From: Candidatus Sumerlaeota bacterium | GTDB lineage: Bacteria > UBP6 > UBA1177 | Direction of reading: 5' to 3' | Assembly: GCA_007136595.1 (NCBI GenBank) | Contig: SLGQ01000042.1 | Coordinates: forward strand, 1 to 6,830 | Length of the DNA stretch: 6,830 nt | Part shown: piece after piece, positions 1 to 6,000 of the stretch | Layout: the number at the start of each line of letters is the position of its first letter | How positions within the stretch are numbered: position 1 is the first letter of the stretch | The notes under the pieces: generated by a model | Databases searched by the model: none | Seen by the model: only the letters and a program-made list of their open reading frames with translations | Told to the model about the DNA's origin: nothing | Made by a program: the position numbers and the translations under genes

Positions 1-397
1 ACCTTGAACTGTAGAATTCTATAACGACTGATTCAACGAACGGGTTTGCTTCAACGGTTGCATTTTCAGTTTTTTTCAAACTGTCCCACTCAGTATAGGG
101 AAGCGTTGCAGATAAAAAGAAAATGTCTTTAACGGGCGGTGTTTCGTAATGGTTGAAAATAGATGAGTCAAAGGTCATTTTTTCTGAAAAAAGTTGGGAG
201 TCGCAAACCCCTTCAACTTGAAGGATGTCACTTATAATGGACTGATCTACAGTTATGACAGTTACCGGGAAACAGTTAGTTATCCGGTCAAAGTAACCGA
301 CAACGCTCAATACGGTAAAAAAAAGCCCGAAAAAAATGAGAACCGGTATCTGTTTTTTTAAAATTTTAAAAATTTTTTTGATCTTTGTAAAAGCCAT
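1..397 (-). CDS. Unidentified single-pass membrane protein, N-terminal 132 residues (3' end outside window)
   Basis: The reading frame is open from an ATG at 397-395 to the left edge, giving 132 complete codons with no stop. A GAGG motif lies about 4 nt upstream of the ATG, which supports this start. Residues 1-15 are strongly basic (KIKKIFKILKK), and a hydrophobic segment spans about residues 17-36. This predicts a short cytoplasmic tail, one membrane helix and an exported remainder. The exported part has two cysteines (residues 42 and 65) and ends with NPFVESVVIEFYSS at about residues 118-131. That last stretch loosely resembles the end of an FtsQ/DivIB POTRA domain (NP-hydrophobic-E-x-V-x-V), or the loop of an FtsX-like protein. 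Neither match is good enough to name the gene. It is transcribed divergently from rpsT. I am confident it is a real gene and not confident of its function. Confidence 0.7.
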   Translation of the reverse strand, partial: MAFTKIKKIFKILKKQIPVLIFFGLFFTVLSVVGYFDRITNCFPVTVITVDQSIISDILQVEGVCDSQLFSEKMTFDSSIFNHYETPPVKDIFFLSATLPYTEWDSLKKTENATVEANPFVESVVIEFYSSR

Positions 398-423
398 CTT
401 CCTCAACCTATAAAACCTGACTG

Positions 424-451
424 ATTATAATAATAGTTCGCTAAAACGCAA
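424..451 (-). promoter_or_regulatory. Candidate sigma-70 promoter for the leftward membrane-protein gene
   Basis: On the minus strand a perfect -10 hexamer TATAAT lies at 429-424. A weak -35 (TTGCGT, 3 of 6 matches) lies at 451-446, with a 16 bp spacer. Transcription would start near 417, leaving a leader of about 20 nt with the GAGG ribosome binding site. The call rests mainly on the -10 and its position. Confidence 0.45.
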
Positions 452-469
452 ATTCAGGGTTGTTTTTAA

Positions 470-481
470 TGTCCCGGGACA
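470..481. repeat. 12 bp perfect palindrome in the divergent promoter region
   Basis: TGTCCCGGGACA is a perfect inverted repeat with no loop, so it suits a dimeric DNA-binding protein better than an RNA hairpin. It sits between the outward-facing promoter candidates, about 20 bp upstream of the leftward -35 and 41 bp upstream of the rpsT -35. It is unusually GC-rich for this AT-rich spacer. An operator role is inference only; I recognise no regulator for this sequence. Confidence 0.35.
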
Positions 482-521
482 GTTAAAATTGCTCACGGCA
501 AAGATTAGCTGATTTTAAAAC

Positions 522-550
522 TTGACTATCCTCAGGTTTTGAATATAAAA
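522..550 (+). promoter_or_regulatory. Strong sigma-70 promoter of rpsT
   Basis: TTGACT (522-527) and TATAAA (545-550) are separated by an ideal 17 bp. Each hexamer matches consensus at 5 of 6 positions. Transcription would start around 557, giving a leader of about 50 nt before the rpsT TTG. A strong promoter is expected for a ribosomal protein gene. Confidence 0.75.
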
Positions 551-598
551 AGAGCCGTTTTTTAGTTCATGGGAATGGGTAGTAATTTTTGATACGAT

Positions 599-607
599 GG
601 AGGAAAG
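599..607 (+). promoter_or_regulatory. Shine-Dalgarno site that fixes the rpsT start at TTG 609
   Basis: GGAGGAAAG lies just before the TTG at 609, with 5 nt between GGAGG and the start codon. An in-frame ATG at 597-599 overlaps this site and has no ribosome binding site of its own. That makes the ATG a decoy that start-callers could pick wrongly. Confidence 0.85.
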
Positions 608-608
608 T

Positions 609-905
609 TTGGCTCATCACAAATCGGCAAAAAAAAGGATTAAGACGAACGAAAAAAGAAGGATATATAATCGTTCGATCAAATCAAGGGTAAAGACCTA
701 CACAAGATATTTTAAAGAAAGTGTAGAAGAAGTTTTAAAAGATGCTTCAAAAGCTCAGGAACTTAAAGAAGGAGTAAGCACTAAACTTACAAAAGCGGTA
801 AGTGAAATTCAAAAAGCTGCCAGCAAAGGTGTTATTCATAAAAACACAGCCGGCAGAAAGGTTGGAAGGCTTACAAATCTGTATAATAAAACTTTTCAAA
901 GCTGA
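609..905 (+). CDS. rpsT: 30S ribosomal protein bS20, TTG start
   Basis: This 98-residue basic protein is bS20, which binds 16S rRNA early in small-subunit assembly. The N-terminus from the TTG reads MAHHKSAKKRI, the family hallmark (M-A-x-x-K-S-A-K-K-R). The rest is helical and rich in Lys and Arg, with the conserved C-terminal pattern KGVIHKNTAGRKVGRLTN. Length is typical, since S20 is usually 85-100 residues. The in-frame ATG four codons upstream would add MEES, which is foreign to the family, and it lies inside the Shine-Dalgarno site, so TTG is preferred. E. coli rpsT also starts with UUG, and this has been tied to its translational autoregulation; a similar control here is inference. It has its own strong promoter. 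A palindrome and a terminator-like hairpin follow before hutI. Confidence 0.96.
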   Translation: MAHHKSAKKRIKTNEKRRIYNRSIKSRVKTYTRYFKESVEEVLKDASKAQELKEGVSTKLTKAVSEIQKAASKGVIHKNTAGRKVGRLTNLYNKTFQS

Positions 906-921
906 AAAATAAAGATTTTAG

Positions 922-935
922 ACAGTTTAAACTGT
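922..935. repeat. 14 bp perfect palindrome between rpsT and hutI
   Basis: ACAGTTTAAACTGT is perfectly self-complementary with no loop. It lies 17 bp after the rpsT stop and just before the terminator-like hairpin. The form suits an operator for a dimeric repressor that might control hutI, as HutC-type GntR proteins do elsewhere. I do not recognise it as a known hut operator, and AT-rich palindromes of this size can arise by chance. Confidence 0.3.
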
Positions 936-938
936 ATG

Positions 939-989
939 CCCGGCTGGAAAGATCCCCTTTAAGGTTTTTTCCGGTCGGGTTTGCTTTTT
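939..989 (+). terminator. Hairpin with T-rich tail after rpsT (terminator or attenuator)
   Basis: The left arm CCCGGCTGGAAA (939-950) pairs with the right arm TTTCCGGTCGGG (968-979). The stem is 12 bp with two G-U pairs and a 17 nt loop, followed by TTTGCTTTTT (980-989). This is a fair intrinsic terminator for rpsT. The hutI ribosome binding site AAGGAG starts at 990, directly after the T-rich tail. If hutI is transcribed from anywhere upstream, this structure must therefore be read through, so an attenuator role is possible. Confidence 0.65.
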
Positions 990-1001
990 AAGGAGTATCG
1001 T

Positions 1002-2255
1002 ATGAAGTATTCACTTATCATTGAAAACATTTCCGAGATTTTTACAGCGGCGGCAGATAATCCCCTTATTACCGGGGGAGATTTGCTCATTGCCGTTGAT
1101 AATGACGGAAAGATATCATTTGCCGGTTCAAGATCGGAGTTTGCTCAATTTGATCCGGAAGGGATGCTCCTTAACTGCAAGAATATCGTGAATGCGGAAA
1201 ACAGGGTCGTTTATCCCGGCTTTGTTGACAGTCACACTCATATTGTTTTTGCTGAAACACGGGAAAAAGAATTTGAACTGAAAGCAAGAGGTGCCACTTA
1301 TGAAGAGATAGCAGCTTCAGGTGGAGGGATCTTGAACAGTGCAAAAAAGACAAAAGAAACCTCTCTTGATGATATAATCGAGCAATCTTCCGTAAGATTG
1401 GAGCAAGTTATAAGTTACGGTGTTACAACCGTTGAGATCAAATCGGGATATGCTCTTGATGTGGAGGGCGAAATCAAACTCCTCAGAGCCATCGATGCTC
1501 TTAAAGCAATGTATCCGATTGAGATCATTCCTACATTTCTGGGTGCACATGCCTATCCTGAAAAGTTTAAAAATGACCATGAGGGATACATTGATTTAAT
1601 AATATCGGAAATGCTTCCGGAGATAAAATCACAGGGGCTTGCCAAATTTGTTGATGTGTTTTGCGAAGATGGCTACTTTTCCTTGAAAGAGACAGAAAAA
1701 ATATTAATGGCAGCCGGATCAATGGGTTTTGGTATTAAACTTCATGCGGATGAATTCAACGCTCTTGGAGGCACTGAACTTGCAGCGGAAATGGGAGCCG
1801 CTTCCGTAGATCATTTAGAAGAGATCAGTGATGAAGGGATAAAAAAACTTGCACAGTCAGGAACTGTTGCAGGGGTGTTGCCGATAACTTCCGTTTTTTC
1901 CCGTCTCCCTTTTGCTCCGGCGGAAAAAATGATAGAAAACGGGGTGACAGTAGCTTTGGCAACAGATTTTAACCCCGGTAGTTCAATGTGCGGATTTCTC
2001 CCGCTTGCCGCAAGTATAGGTGCGACACAGTTGAAAATGACAGTTGAAAATTCTCTGAGAGGGATTACTTTAAATGGAGCAAAATCTCTCAGGATCGATA
2101 GATCGAAAGGCTCGATAGAAGTTGGGAAAGACGCTGATCTTCTTATAATGAACACAAAGTCATGGATATATCCTGTTTACCATTTCGGACATAATCATGT
2201 GGCGAAAATGTTTGTTAAAGGAGAGGAGCTTGACATAAATTTCAGGCAGAGTTAA
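1002..2255 (+). CDS. hutI: Imidazolonepropionase (histidine degradation)
   Basis: This cytoplasmic metalloenzyme of the amidohydrolase superfamily hydrolyses 4-imidazolone-5-propanoate to N-formimino-L-glutamate, the third step of histidine catabolism. All expected residues are present. The HxH metal pair is in DSHTH (His78, His80). His248 and Glu251 are in HADEF, His271 in VDHLEE, and the metal-binding Asp322 in TDFNPGSS. They line up with the metal ligands and catalytic Glu known from Bacillus HutI. The 417-residue length is normal and the frame is intact. The start is ATG 1002, because AAGGAG (990-995) sits 6 nt upstream; an in-frame TTG at 981 lies in the preceding hairpin tail and is less likely. 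No hutH, hutU or hutG is in view, so the pathway must be encoded elsewhere or be partial. A hairpin just upstream suggests control at the RNA level. Confidence 0.96.
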   Translation: MKYSLIIENISEIFTAAADNPLITGGDLLIAVDNDGKISFAGSRSEFAQFDPEGMLLNCKNIVNAENRVVYPGFVDSHTHIVFAETREKEFELKARGATYEEIAASGGGILNSAKKTKETSLDDIIEQSSVRLEQVISYGVTTVEIKSGYALDVEGEIKLLRAIDALKAMYPIEIIPTFLGAHAYPEKFKNDHEGYIDLIISEMLPEIKSQGLAKFVDVFCEDGYFSLKETEKILMAAGSMGFGIKLHADEFNALGGTELAAEMGAASVDHLEEISDEGIKKLAQSGTVAGVLPITSVFSRLPFAPAEKMIENGVTVALATDFNPGSSMCGFLPLAASIGATQLKMTVENSLRGITLNGAKSLRIDRSKGSIEVGKDADLLIMNTKSWIYPVYHFGHNHVAKMFVKGEELDINFRQS

Positions 2256-2258
2256 ATT
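2230..2258 (+). promoter_or_regulatory. Candidate promoter for the lipoprotein-rsfS-rlmH-ABC-F operon
   Basis: A perfect -35 TTGACA (2230-2235) is followed after 17 bp by TAAATT (2253-2258), a 4 of 6 match to the -10 consensus. It overlaps the last codons and stop of hutI. A start near 2265 would leave a leader of about 30 nt before the lipoprotein ATG. A better -10 (TATAAT, 2258-2263) exists but would need a 22 bp spacer. The short hutI-lipoprotein gap has no terminator, so read-through from hutI is also possible. Confidence 0.45.
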
Positions 2259-2293
2259 ATAATGTTTTTGTTATTTTTATACGGTGCAGATCA

Positions 2294-3235
2294 ATGAAAA
2301 AAATTGTTTCAGTCATTTTTTTGTTAATAACAGTTCTTGTGTTCCTTCCTTGCTGTAAAAGCAGAAAAGAGCACGAGGGAAGATGGCGGGTGATAGATGA
2401 GCAGGTATATGAGCCTGAAATAAAACAGGAGAAGCTTTTCACCTCTCTTTATGAGCTTGAAAAGTTGATATATGCCCCTTTCTCATATTTTTCAAAAGTT
2501 TCGGGTGCCCGCTCTTTTGTTCAGGAAATGAGCTACCGCACAGCTAAAGAGCTGGAAAATGAAAAAAGGGAGCTGGTTCTTTCTGAAAATGTAGATTACT
2601 TTTCTGATGATGCCGGGAATTACTATATGAGTTTCATTAATAACAGAAATGAAGGTTATGATCTTGTCTGGAAAGATAACTTTCTTTACAGAAGACAAGT
2701 GGGGGGAGATTTCTCAAAAACTTTCAGTATGGGTGAACACAGTCATTACAGAGAAACATCTTTCACATCAATGCCTCAGATATATTCGGTATTAAGAAAC
2801 CATGCTGAAATTAAAAACAGCTCAAGAAAGAAATTCGAAGGTGTTGATGTAACGGAAATAAACATTGTTTTTAACGAAAAGGCCTCAAAAAGAAAACCGC
2901 TTCCCCGCAAAAGGTATCTTCAGAACCTTTTTGGAACGGAAGAGATGAAAGACGACAACATAGTAAAAGAATTTGCTCAAAGCCGGAAAGAAAATGTAAA
3001 CGGTGATCTTAAACTTTTTGTCGATGATGAAAACAATGTATTGATGATGCAGTTGAATTGCGGATTCCACCTTTCAGATGAAGGGGTTGATTTTTCTGTT
3101 AAAGGTACCCGCATAATATCAAAAAAACCGGCAGAAGAGATAAAGGTTCCTGATTATGAAGATGAGTATCACAGAAGGACTCTTGATGCCGCAAAAAATA
3201 TTATGGAAGATGCCGGAAAAAAGAAATCTGAATAA
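2294..3235 (+). CDS. Predicted lipoprotein of unknown function
   Basis: This is a 313-residue exported protein. Residues 1-21 form a lipoprotein-type signal peptide: KK at 2-3, a hydrophobic core at about 4-18, then FLPCC with Cys20 or Cys21 as lipidation site. The lipobox is not textbook, since Pro19 or Cys20 falls at -1 where Gly, Ala or Ser is usual. The mature part is hydrophilic and soluble, with alternating strand-like segments. Examples are YYMSFINN (110-117), GYDLVWKDNFLYRR (121-134) and GDLKLFVDDENNVLMMQL (237-254). This recalls LolA/LolB-like beta-sheet folds that bind lipids, but I cannot confirm it. The tail is charged and probably helical (290-313). The start has only a weak ribosome binding site (GGTG, 2283-2286). 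The gene lies 25 bp upstream of rsfS and probably leads that operon. I do not recognise the family. Confidence 0.8.
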   Translation: MKKIVSVIFLLITVLVFLPCCKSRKEHEGRWRVIDEQVYEPEIKQEKLFTSLYELEKLIYAPFSYFSKVSGARSFVQEMSYRTAKELENEKRELVLSENVDYFSDDAGNYYMSFINNRNEGYDLVWKDNFLYRRQVGGDFSKTFSMGEHSHYRETSFTSMPQIYSVLRNHAEIKNSSRKKFEGVDVTEINIVFNEKASKRKPLPRKRYLQNLFGTEEMKDDNIVKEFAQSRKENVNGDLKLFVDDENNVLMMQLNCGFHLSDEGVDFSVKGTRIISKKPAEEIKVPDYEDEYHRRTLDAAKNIMEDAGKKKSE

Positions 3236-3260
3236 AAACTGACGGGAGAAACAGATATTG

Positions 3261-3608
3261 ATGGACAGCAGAGATAAATTAAAAAAAGTTGTTGAAGCTC
3301 TTAACGAAAAAAAAGGAATTAACATTATGGCTTTTGATGTTGATGAAAAATCGGGATATACCGACTATATGGTTTTTGTTTCCGGAACAAGTATTCAGCA
3401 TAATCAGACCATGAGCGATTTTTTGCAGAGAGAACTTAAAAAAGAGGGTTTTATAAGACCTCTTATCGAGGGTGCACAATCCTCAAAATGGATACTTGTT
3501 GATGCCGGAGATATCATCGTGAATATAATGCTCGATGAAATAAGAGATTATTATCATCTTGAAGATATATGGAGCGACAGCCCGAAAGTTGATGTCACTT
3601 CTCTTTAG
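3261..3608 (+). CDS. rsfS: Ribosomal silencing factor RsfS (Iojap/DUF143 family)
   Basis: The family is known to bind uL14 on the large subunit and block subunit joining, which lowers translation during starvation or stationary phase. The 115-residue protein shows the family signature: YTDYMVFVSGTSIQHNQTM (33-51), the EG of the IEGAQSSKWILVD segment (69-81), then RDYYHLEDIW (95-104). A His is common in the strand after the conserved Asp (VVHVF in many members); here it is Asn88 (IIVNIM). The start is slightly uncertain. ATG 3261 is 12 nt after GGAG (3245-3248), whereas a TTG directly before it (3258) is 9 nt away and would add one residue. rlmH follows after 6 bp. This rsfS-rlmH pairing is also found in E. 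coli and many other bacteria. Confidence 0.93.
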   Translation: MDSRDKLKKVVEALNEKKGINIMAFDVDEKSGYTDYMVFVSGTSIQHNQTMSDFLQRELKKEGFIRPLIEGAQSSKWILVDAGDIIVNIMLDEIRDYYHLEDIWSDSPKVDVTSL

Positions 3609-3614
3609 ATCACA

Positions 3615-4052
3615 ATGAAAATCAGACTAATAACCGTTGGAAAGCTTAAATCAAAAGGTGGTTTCAAAGAGCTTGATCTGTTTTACAGACAAAGAATAAG
3701 TCCTTATTGCAAACTGGAGATCATTGAGTTGAAAGAAAAAGGGGATATTGAGTCTGAATCTGCGGCAATAAAAAACAGTATTACAGCGGGTTCATTTGTA
3801 ATTGCACTCAGAGAAAAAGGTGACAGTTTTAACTCCGCAGATTTTTCAAAATTTTTGGAGAAAAAGTTTGAAACTCATGGCGAGATCTGTTTTGTGATAG
3901 GGGGTGCTTACGGTTATAATGATATAAATGAAGATGTTTCTGTTTCAATAGCCCCTTGGACTTTACCGCATCAACTTGCAAGGATCGTTCTGCTTGAACA
4001 GATATACCGGAGTTTTTCAATTATGAAAGGTTCCGGATATCACCACGCCTGA
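3615..4052 (+). CDS. rlmH: 23S rRNA (pseudouridine1915-N3)-methyltransferase RlmH
   Basis: RlmH is a small SPOUT (trefoil-knot) enzyme that uses S-adenosylmethionine to methylate N3 of pseudouridine 1915 in helix 69 of 23S rRNA, acting on the 70S ribosome. The 145-residue protein begins MKIRLITVGKLK, as the family does. It carries the cofactor-binding knot motifs FVIGGAYG (93-100) and APWTLPHQLARIVLLEQIYR (113-132). The tail is GYHHA, where relatives usually end in YH followed by Arg or Lys. It is about ten residues shorter than E. coli RlmH, and the difference seems to lie in the middle rather than the knot. There is no clear Shine-Dalgarno site; the 6 bp gap after rsfS suggests translational coupling. 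The ABC-F gene follows after 14 bp. Confidence 0.95.
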   Translation: MKIRLITVGKLKSKGGFKELDLFYRQRISPYCKLEIIELKEKGDIESESAAIKNSITAGSFVIALREKGDSFNSADFSKFLEKKFETHGEICFVIGGAYGYNDINEDVSVSIAPWTLPHQLARIVLLEQIYRSFSIMKGSGYHHA

Positions 4053-4066
4053 TCTCCGGAGGATCA

Positions 4067-5845
4067 ATGAATCTGGTTTCTTTAAGCAATGTATGTTCAA
4101 TAAAAGCTGACAGAGTTCTTTTCAAAGATATTTTTCTCGGTATTCAGGAGGGAGAAAAAATCGCTCTTGTGGGAGTTAATGGAACGGGCAAATCAACACT
4201 TCTTAAGATAATAGCAGGAACGGATCAGCCGGAAGAGGGCATCGTTGCTTTAAATAAAAATATTTCCACTGCTTATCTTGAACAGATCCCGTTGTTTGAT
4301 GCAAAAGACAGTGTCTCTGACCATATTTTTCAGGATAAAACGATATCAGGGAACAATGATGGTCCGGATGACCATGAAATAAAGGCGATACTTGATAAGC
4401 TTGGGATATTTGAACTTGACAAGAAGATGTCGGAACTTTCGGGCGGCATGATGAAAAAAGTTGCCCTGGCACAGACTTTGGTTAAAAGGGCGGATGTGAT
4501 GCTTCTTGATGAACCTACGAACCATCTTGATATGGAGACGGTTGTCTGGCTTGAAAATTATCTTATAAATACAAAAAAAGCGATAGTAATGGTGACTCAT
4601 GACCGCTATTTTCTTGATTCAGTATGCAACTCCATTTACGAAATCGAGGGTTCTTCGATATACCACTACAAAGGGAACTATGACTTTTATCTCCGCAAAA
4701 AATCAGAAATGGAACATTCCAGAAAGGTTGGAGAAGAGCGGATAAAAACAATTTTAAGAAGAGAGCTTGAGTGGTTGGCAAGAGGTCCCAGAGCAAGGGC
4801 TACAAAATCAAAAAACCGTATCGAGTCAATAAGGGTGATGGAAAACAGGGAGCGTCCCGGATCTGATCCCGGCGTAGAGTTTTCGGTAACTGGTAAAAGG
4901 CTTGGAAAGAAAATCCTTGAAATTGAAAATATATCATTCGGTTACAGCGATAAAAAGATAATAACAGGTTTTTCATATTCATTTAAAAAAGAGAGCAGGA
5001 TAGGTGTCGTGGGTCCTAACGGGGCAGGCAAAACAACACTTCTTGAGCTTATTTCAGCCACCTTGAAACCCGATTCCGGATCTTATGACAAGGGAATTAA
5101 TACTGTTTTTGGAAATTTCAGACAAGGTGTGGATGATCTTCCGCTTGAAATGAAGCTTATTGATTTTGTTAAATCAAAAGGTGAAGTAATAACCACTTCA
5201 GATGGCTCTAAACTCACTGCTTCCATGATGCTTGAGAGGTTTCTCTTTGAATCTTCGATTCACTATACTCCGATCGAAAAACTTTCAGGAGGTGAAAAAA
5301 GGAGGCTGTATCTTGTTTCAGTATTAATGGAAAATCCCAATTTTCTTATATTTGACGAACCCACTAACGATCTTGACATAAAAACGCTGTCAGTTCTTGA
5401 AGATTTTCTTGCCACATTCAAAGGTTGTCTGGTAATTGCTTGTCATGACAGATATTTTCTTGATAGAACAGTTGATACCCTTTTTGAAGTGACCGGAGAC
5501 GGTTCTGTTGAAATATTCACCTGCTCAGCCAGTGAGTGGGTGGCAGGTTTAAAAAGAAGAAAAGATAGCAAAAAAAGTTCAGTTAAAAACAAACCTGAAA
5601 TAAAAGAAGTTGTTAAGCCCAGACAGCTTACCGCAGAAAAAAAACTTACCTATGCCCAGAAGTTGAGACTTGAAGAGCTGGAAAAGATCATTCCGGAAAA
5701 TGAGGCGAAGTTAAGCAAACTTGAAACTGAAATGACAAAGTTTTCAAACCAGCACGAAAAAATGATAGAACTCTCTGAAAAATATAAAAGTTTAAAAAAT
5801 CAAATAGATCTATTGACCGAAGAGTATCTCACCCTTTCAGATTGA
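4067..5845 (+). CDS. ABC-F family ATPase, Uup-like, with C-terminal coiled coil
   Basis: This soluble protein has two fused ABC ATPase domains and no membrane segment. ABC-F proteins act on the ribosomal E site, and Uup-type members also affect DNA stability. Domain 1 has Walker A GVNGTGKST (36-44), signature LSGGMMKK (124-131), Walker B LLDEPTNHLD (146-155) and switch His178. Domain 2 has Walker A GPNGAGKTT (316-324), signature LSGGEKRR (406-413), Walker B IFDEPTNDLD (428-437) and His460. Both catalytic glutamates (149, 431) are present, so both sites look active. The inter-domain linker (about 205-280) carries ELEWLARGPRARATKSKNR, typical of Uup-like members. A basic stretch near 496-520 leads into a charged coiled coil (about 525-588), as in Uup, whose C-terminal domain binds DNA. 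At 592 residues it is slightly short of E. coli Uup (about 635). GGAGG (4058-4062) lies 4 nt before the ATG. Confidence 0.93.
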   Translation: MNLVSLSNVCSIKADRVLFKDIFLGIQEGEKIALVGVNGTGKSTLLKIIAGTDQPEEGIVALNKNISTAYLEQIPLFDAKDSVSDHIFQDKTISGNNDGPDDHEIKAILDKLGIFELDKKMSELSGGMMKKVALAQTLVKRADVMLLDEPTNHLDMETVVWLENYLINTKKAIVMVTHDRYFLDSVCNSIYEIEGSSIYHYKGNYDFYLRKKSEMEHSRKVGEERIKTILRRELEWLARGPRARATKSKNRIESIRVMENRERPGSDPGVEFSVTGKRLGKKILEIENISFGYSDKKIITGFSYSFKKESRIGVVGPNGAGKTTLLELISATLKPDSGSYDKGINTVFGNFRQGVDDLPLEMKLIDFVKSKGEVITTSDGSKLTASMMLERFLFESSIHYTPIEKLSGGEKRRLYLVSVLMENPNFLIFDEPTNDLDIKTLSVLEDFLATFKGCLVIACHDRYFLDRTVDTLFEVTGDGSVEIFTCSASEWVAGLKRRKDSKKSSVKNKPEIKEVVKPRQLTAEKKLTYAQKLRLEELEKIIPENEAKLSKLETEMTKFSNQHEKMIELSEKYKSLKNQIDLLTEEYLTLSD

Positions 5846-5923
5846 TGCTTTTTTGACTAAAGAAACAATGACCGTCCCGTAGAGTCGAAAAATCTTTCGC
5901 CCTGACAGTTCTCCTATTTTTAA

Positions 5924-5951
5924 TTGCTTAAACATTTTTAATCCCTAAAAT
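5924..5951 (+). promoter_or_regulatory. Weak candidate promoter for the nuclease-like gene
   Basis: TTGCTT (5924-5929) and TAAAAT (5946-5951) are 16 bp apart. The -10 matches 5 of 6 positions and the -35 only 3 of 6. A start near 5958 gives a leader of about 43 nt containing the ribosome binding site GGGAGAAAA (5986-5994). The spacer is AT-rich, so chance matches are likely. Confidence 0.3.
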
Positions 5952-6000
5952 TAAGTGAACTTGGATTTTGTGTAAACTCAGATCGGGAGAAAAATAAATT

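Noticed and set aside
569..592. Seven-codon upstream ORF (MGMGSNF) in the rpsT leader, ending 16 nt before the TTG
   Set aside because: It has no ribosome binding site of its own and this length is expected by chance.
2258..2263. TATAAT just after hutI as the main -10 box of the lipoprotein operon
   Set aside because: The only good -35 upstream would be 22 bp away, too far for a standard promoter. The pairing with TAAATT at 17 bp was preferred.
1171..4982. Several minus-strand open frames of 60-114 codons opposite hutI, the lipoprotein, rsfS, rlmH and the ABC-F gene
   Set aside because: They lie inside well-supported plus-strand genes, have no convincing ribosome binding sites, and give compositions without recognisable domains. 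They are reading-frame shadows.
5803..5814. Perfect palindrome AATAGATCTATT
   Set aside because: It lies inside the ABC-F coding sequence in an AT-rich context and is explained by codons. There is no other sign of a regulatory site.
5849..5892. Inverted repeat TTTTTTGACT with AGTCGAAAAA as a terminator of the operon
   Set aside because: The stem is mostly A-U with a G-U pair and a 24 nt loop, and it is not followed by a T tract, so it is probably too weak. How the ABC-F operon ends remains unclear.
5885..5899. Small hairpin CGAAA-AATC-TTTCG after the ABC-F gene as a terminator
   Set aside because: The stem is only 5 bp and the following bases are not T-rich, so it does not fit an intrinsic terminator.
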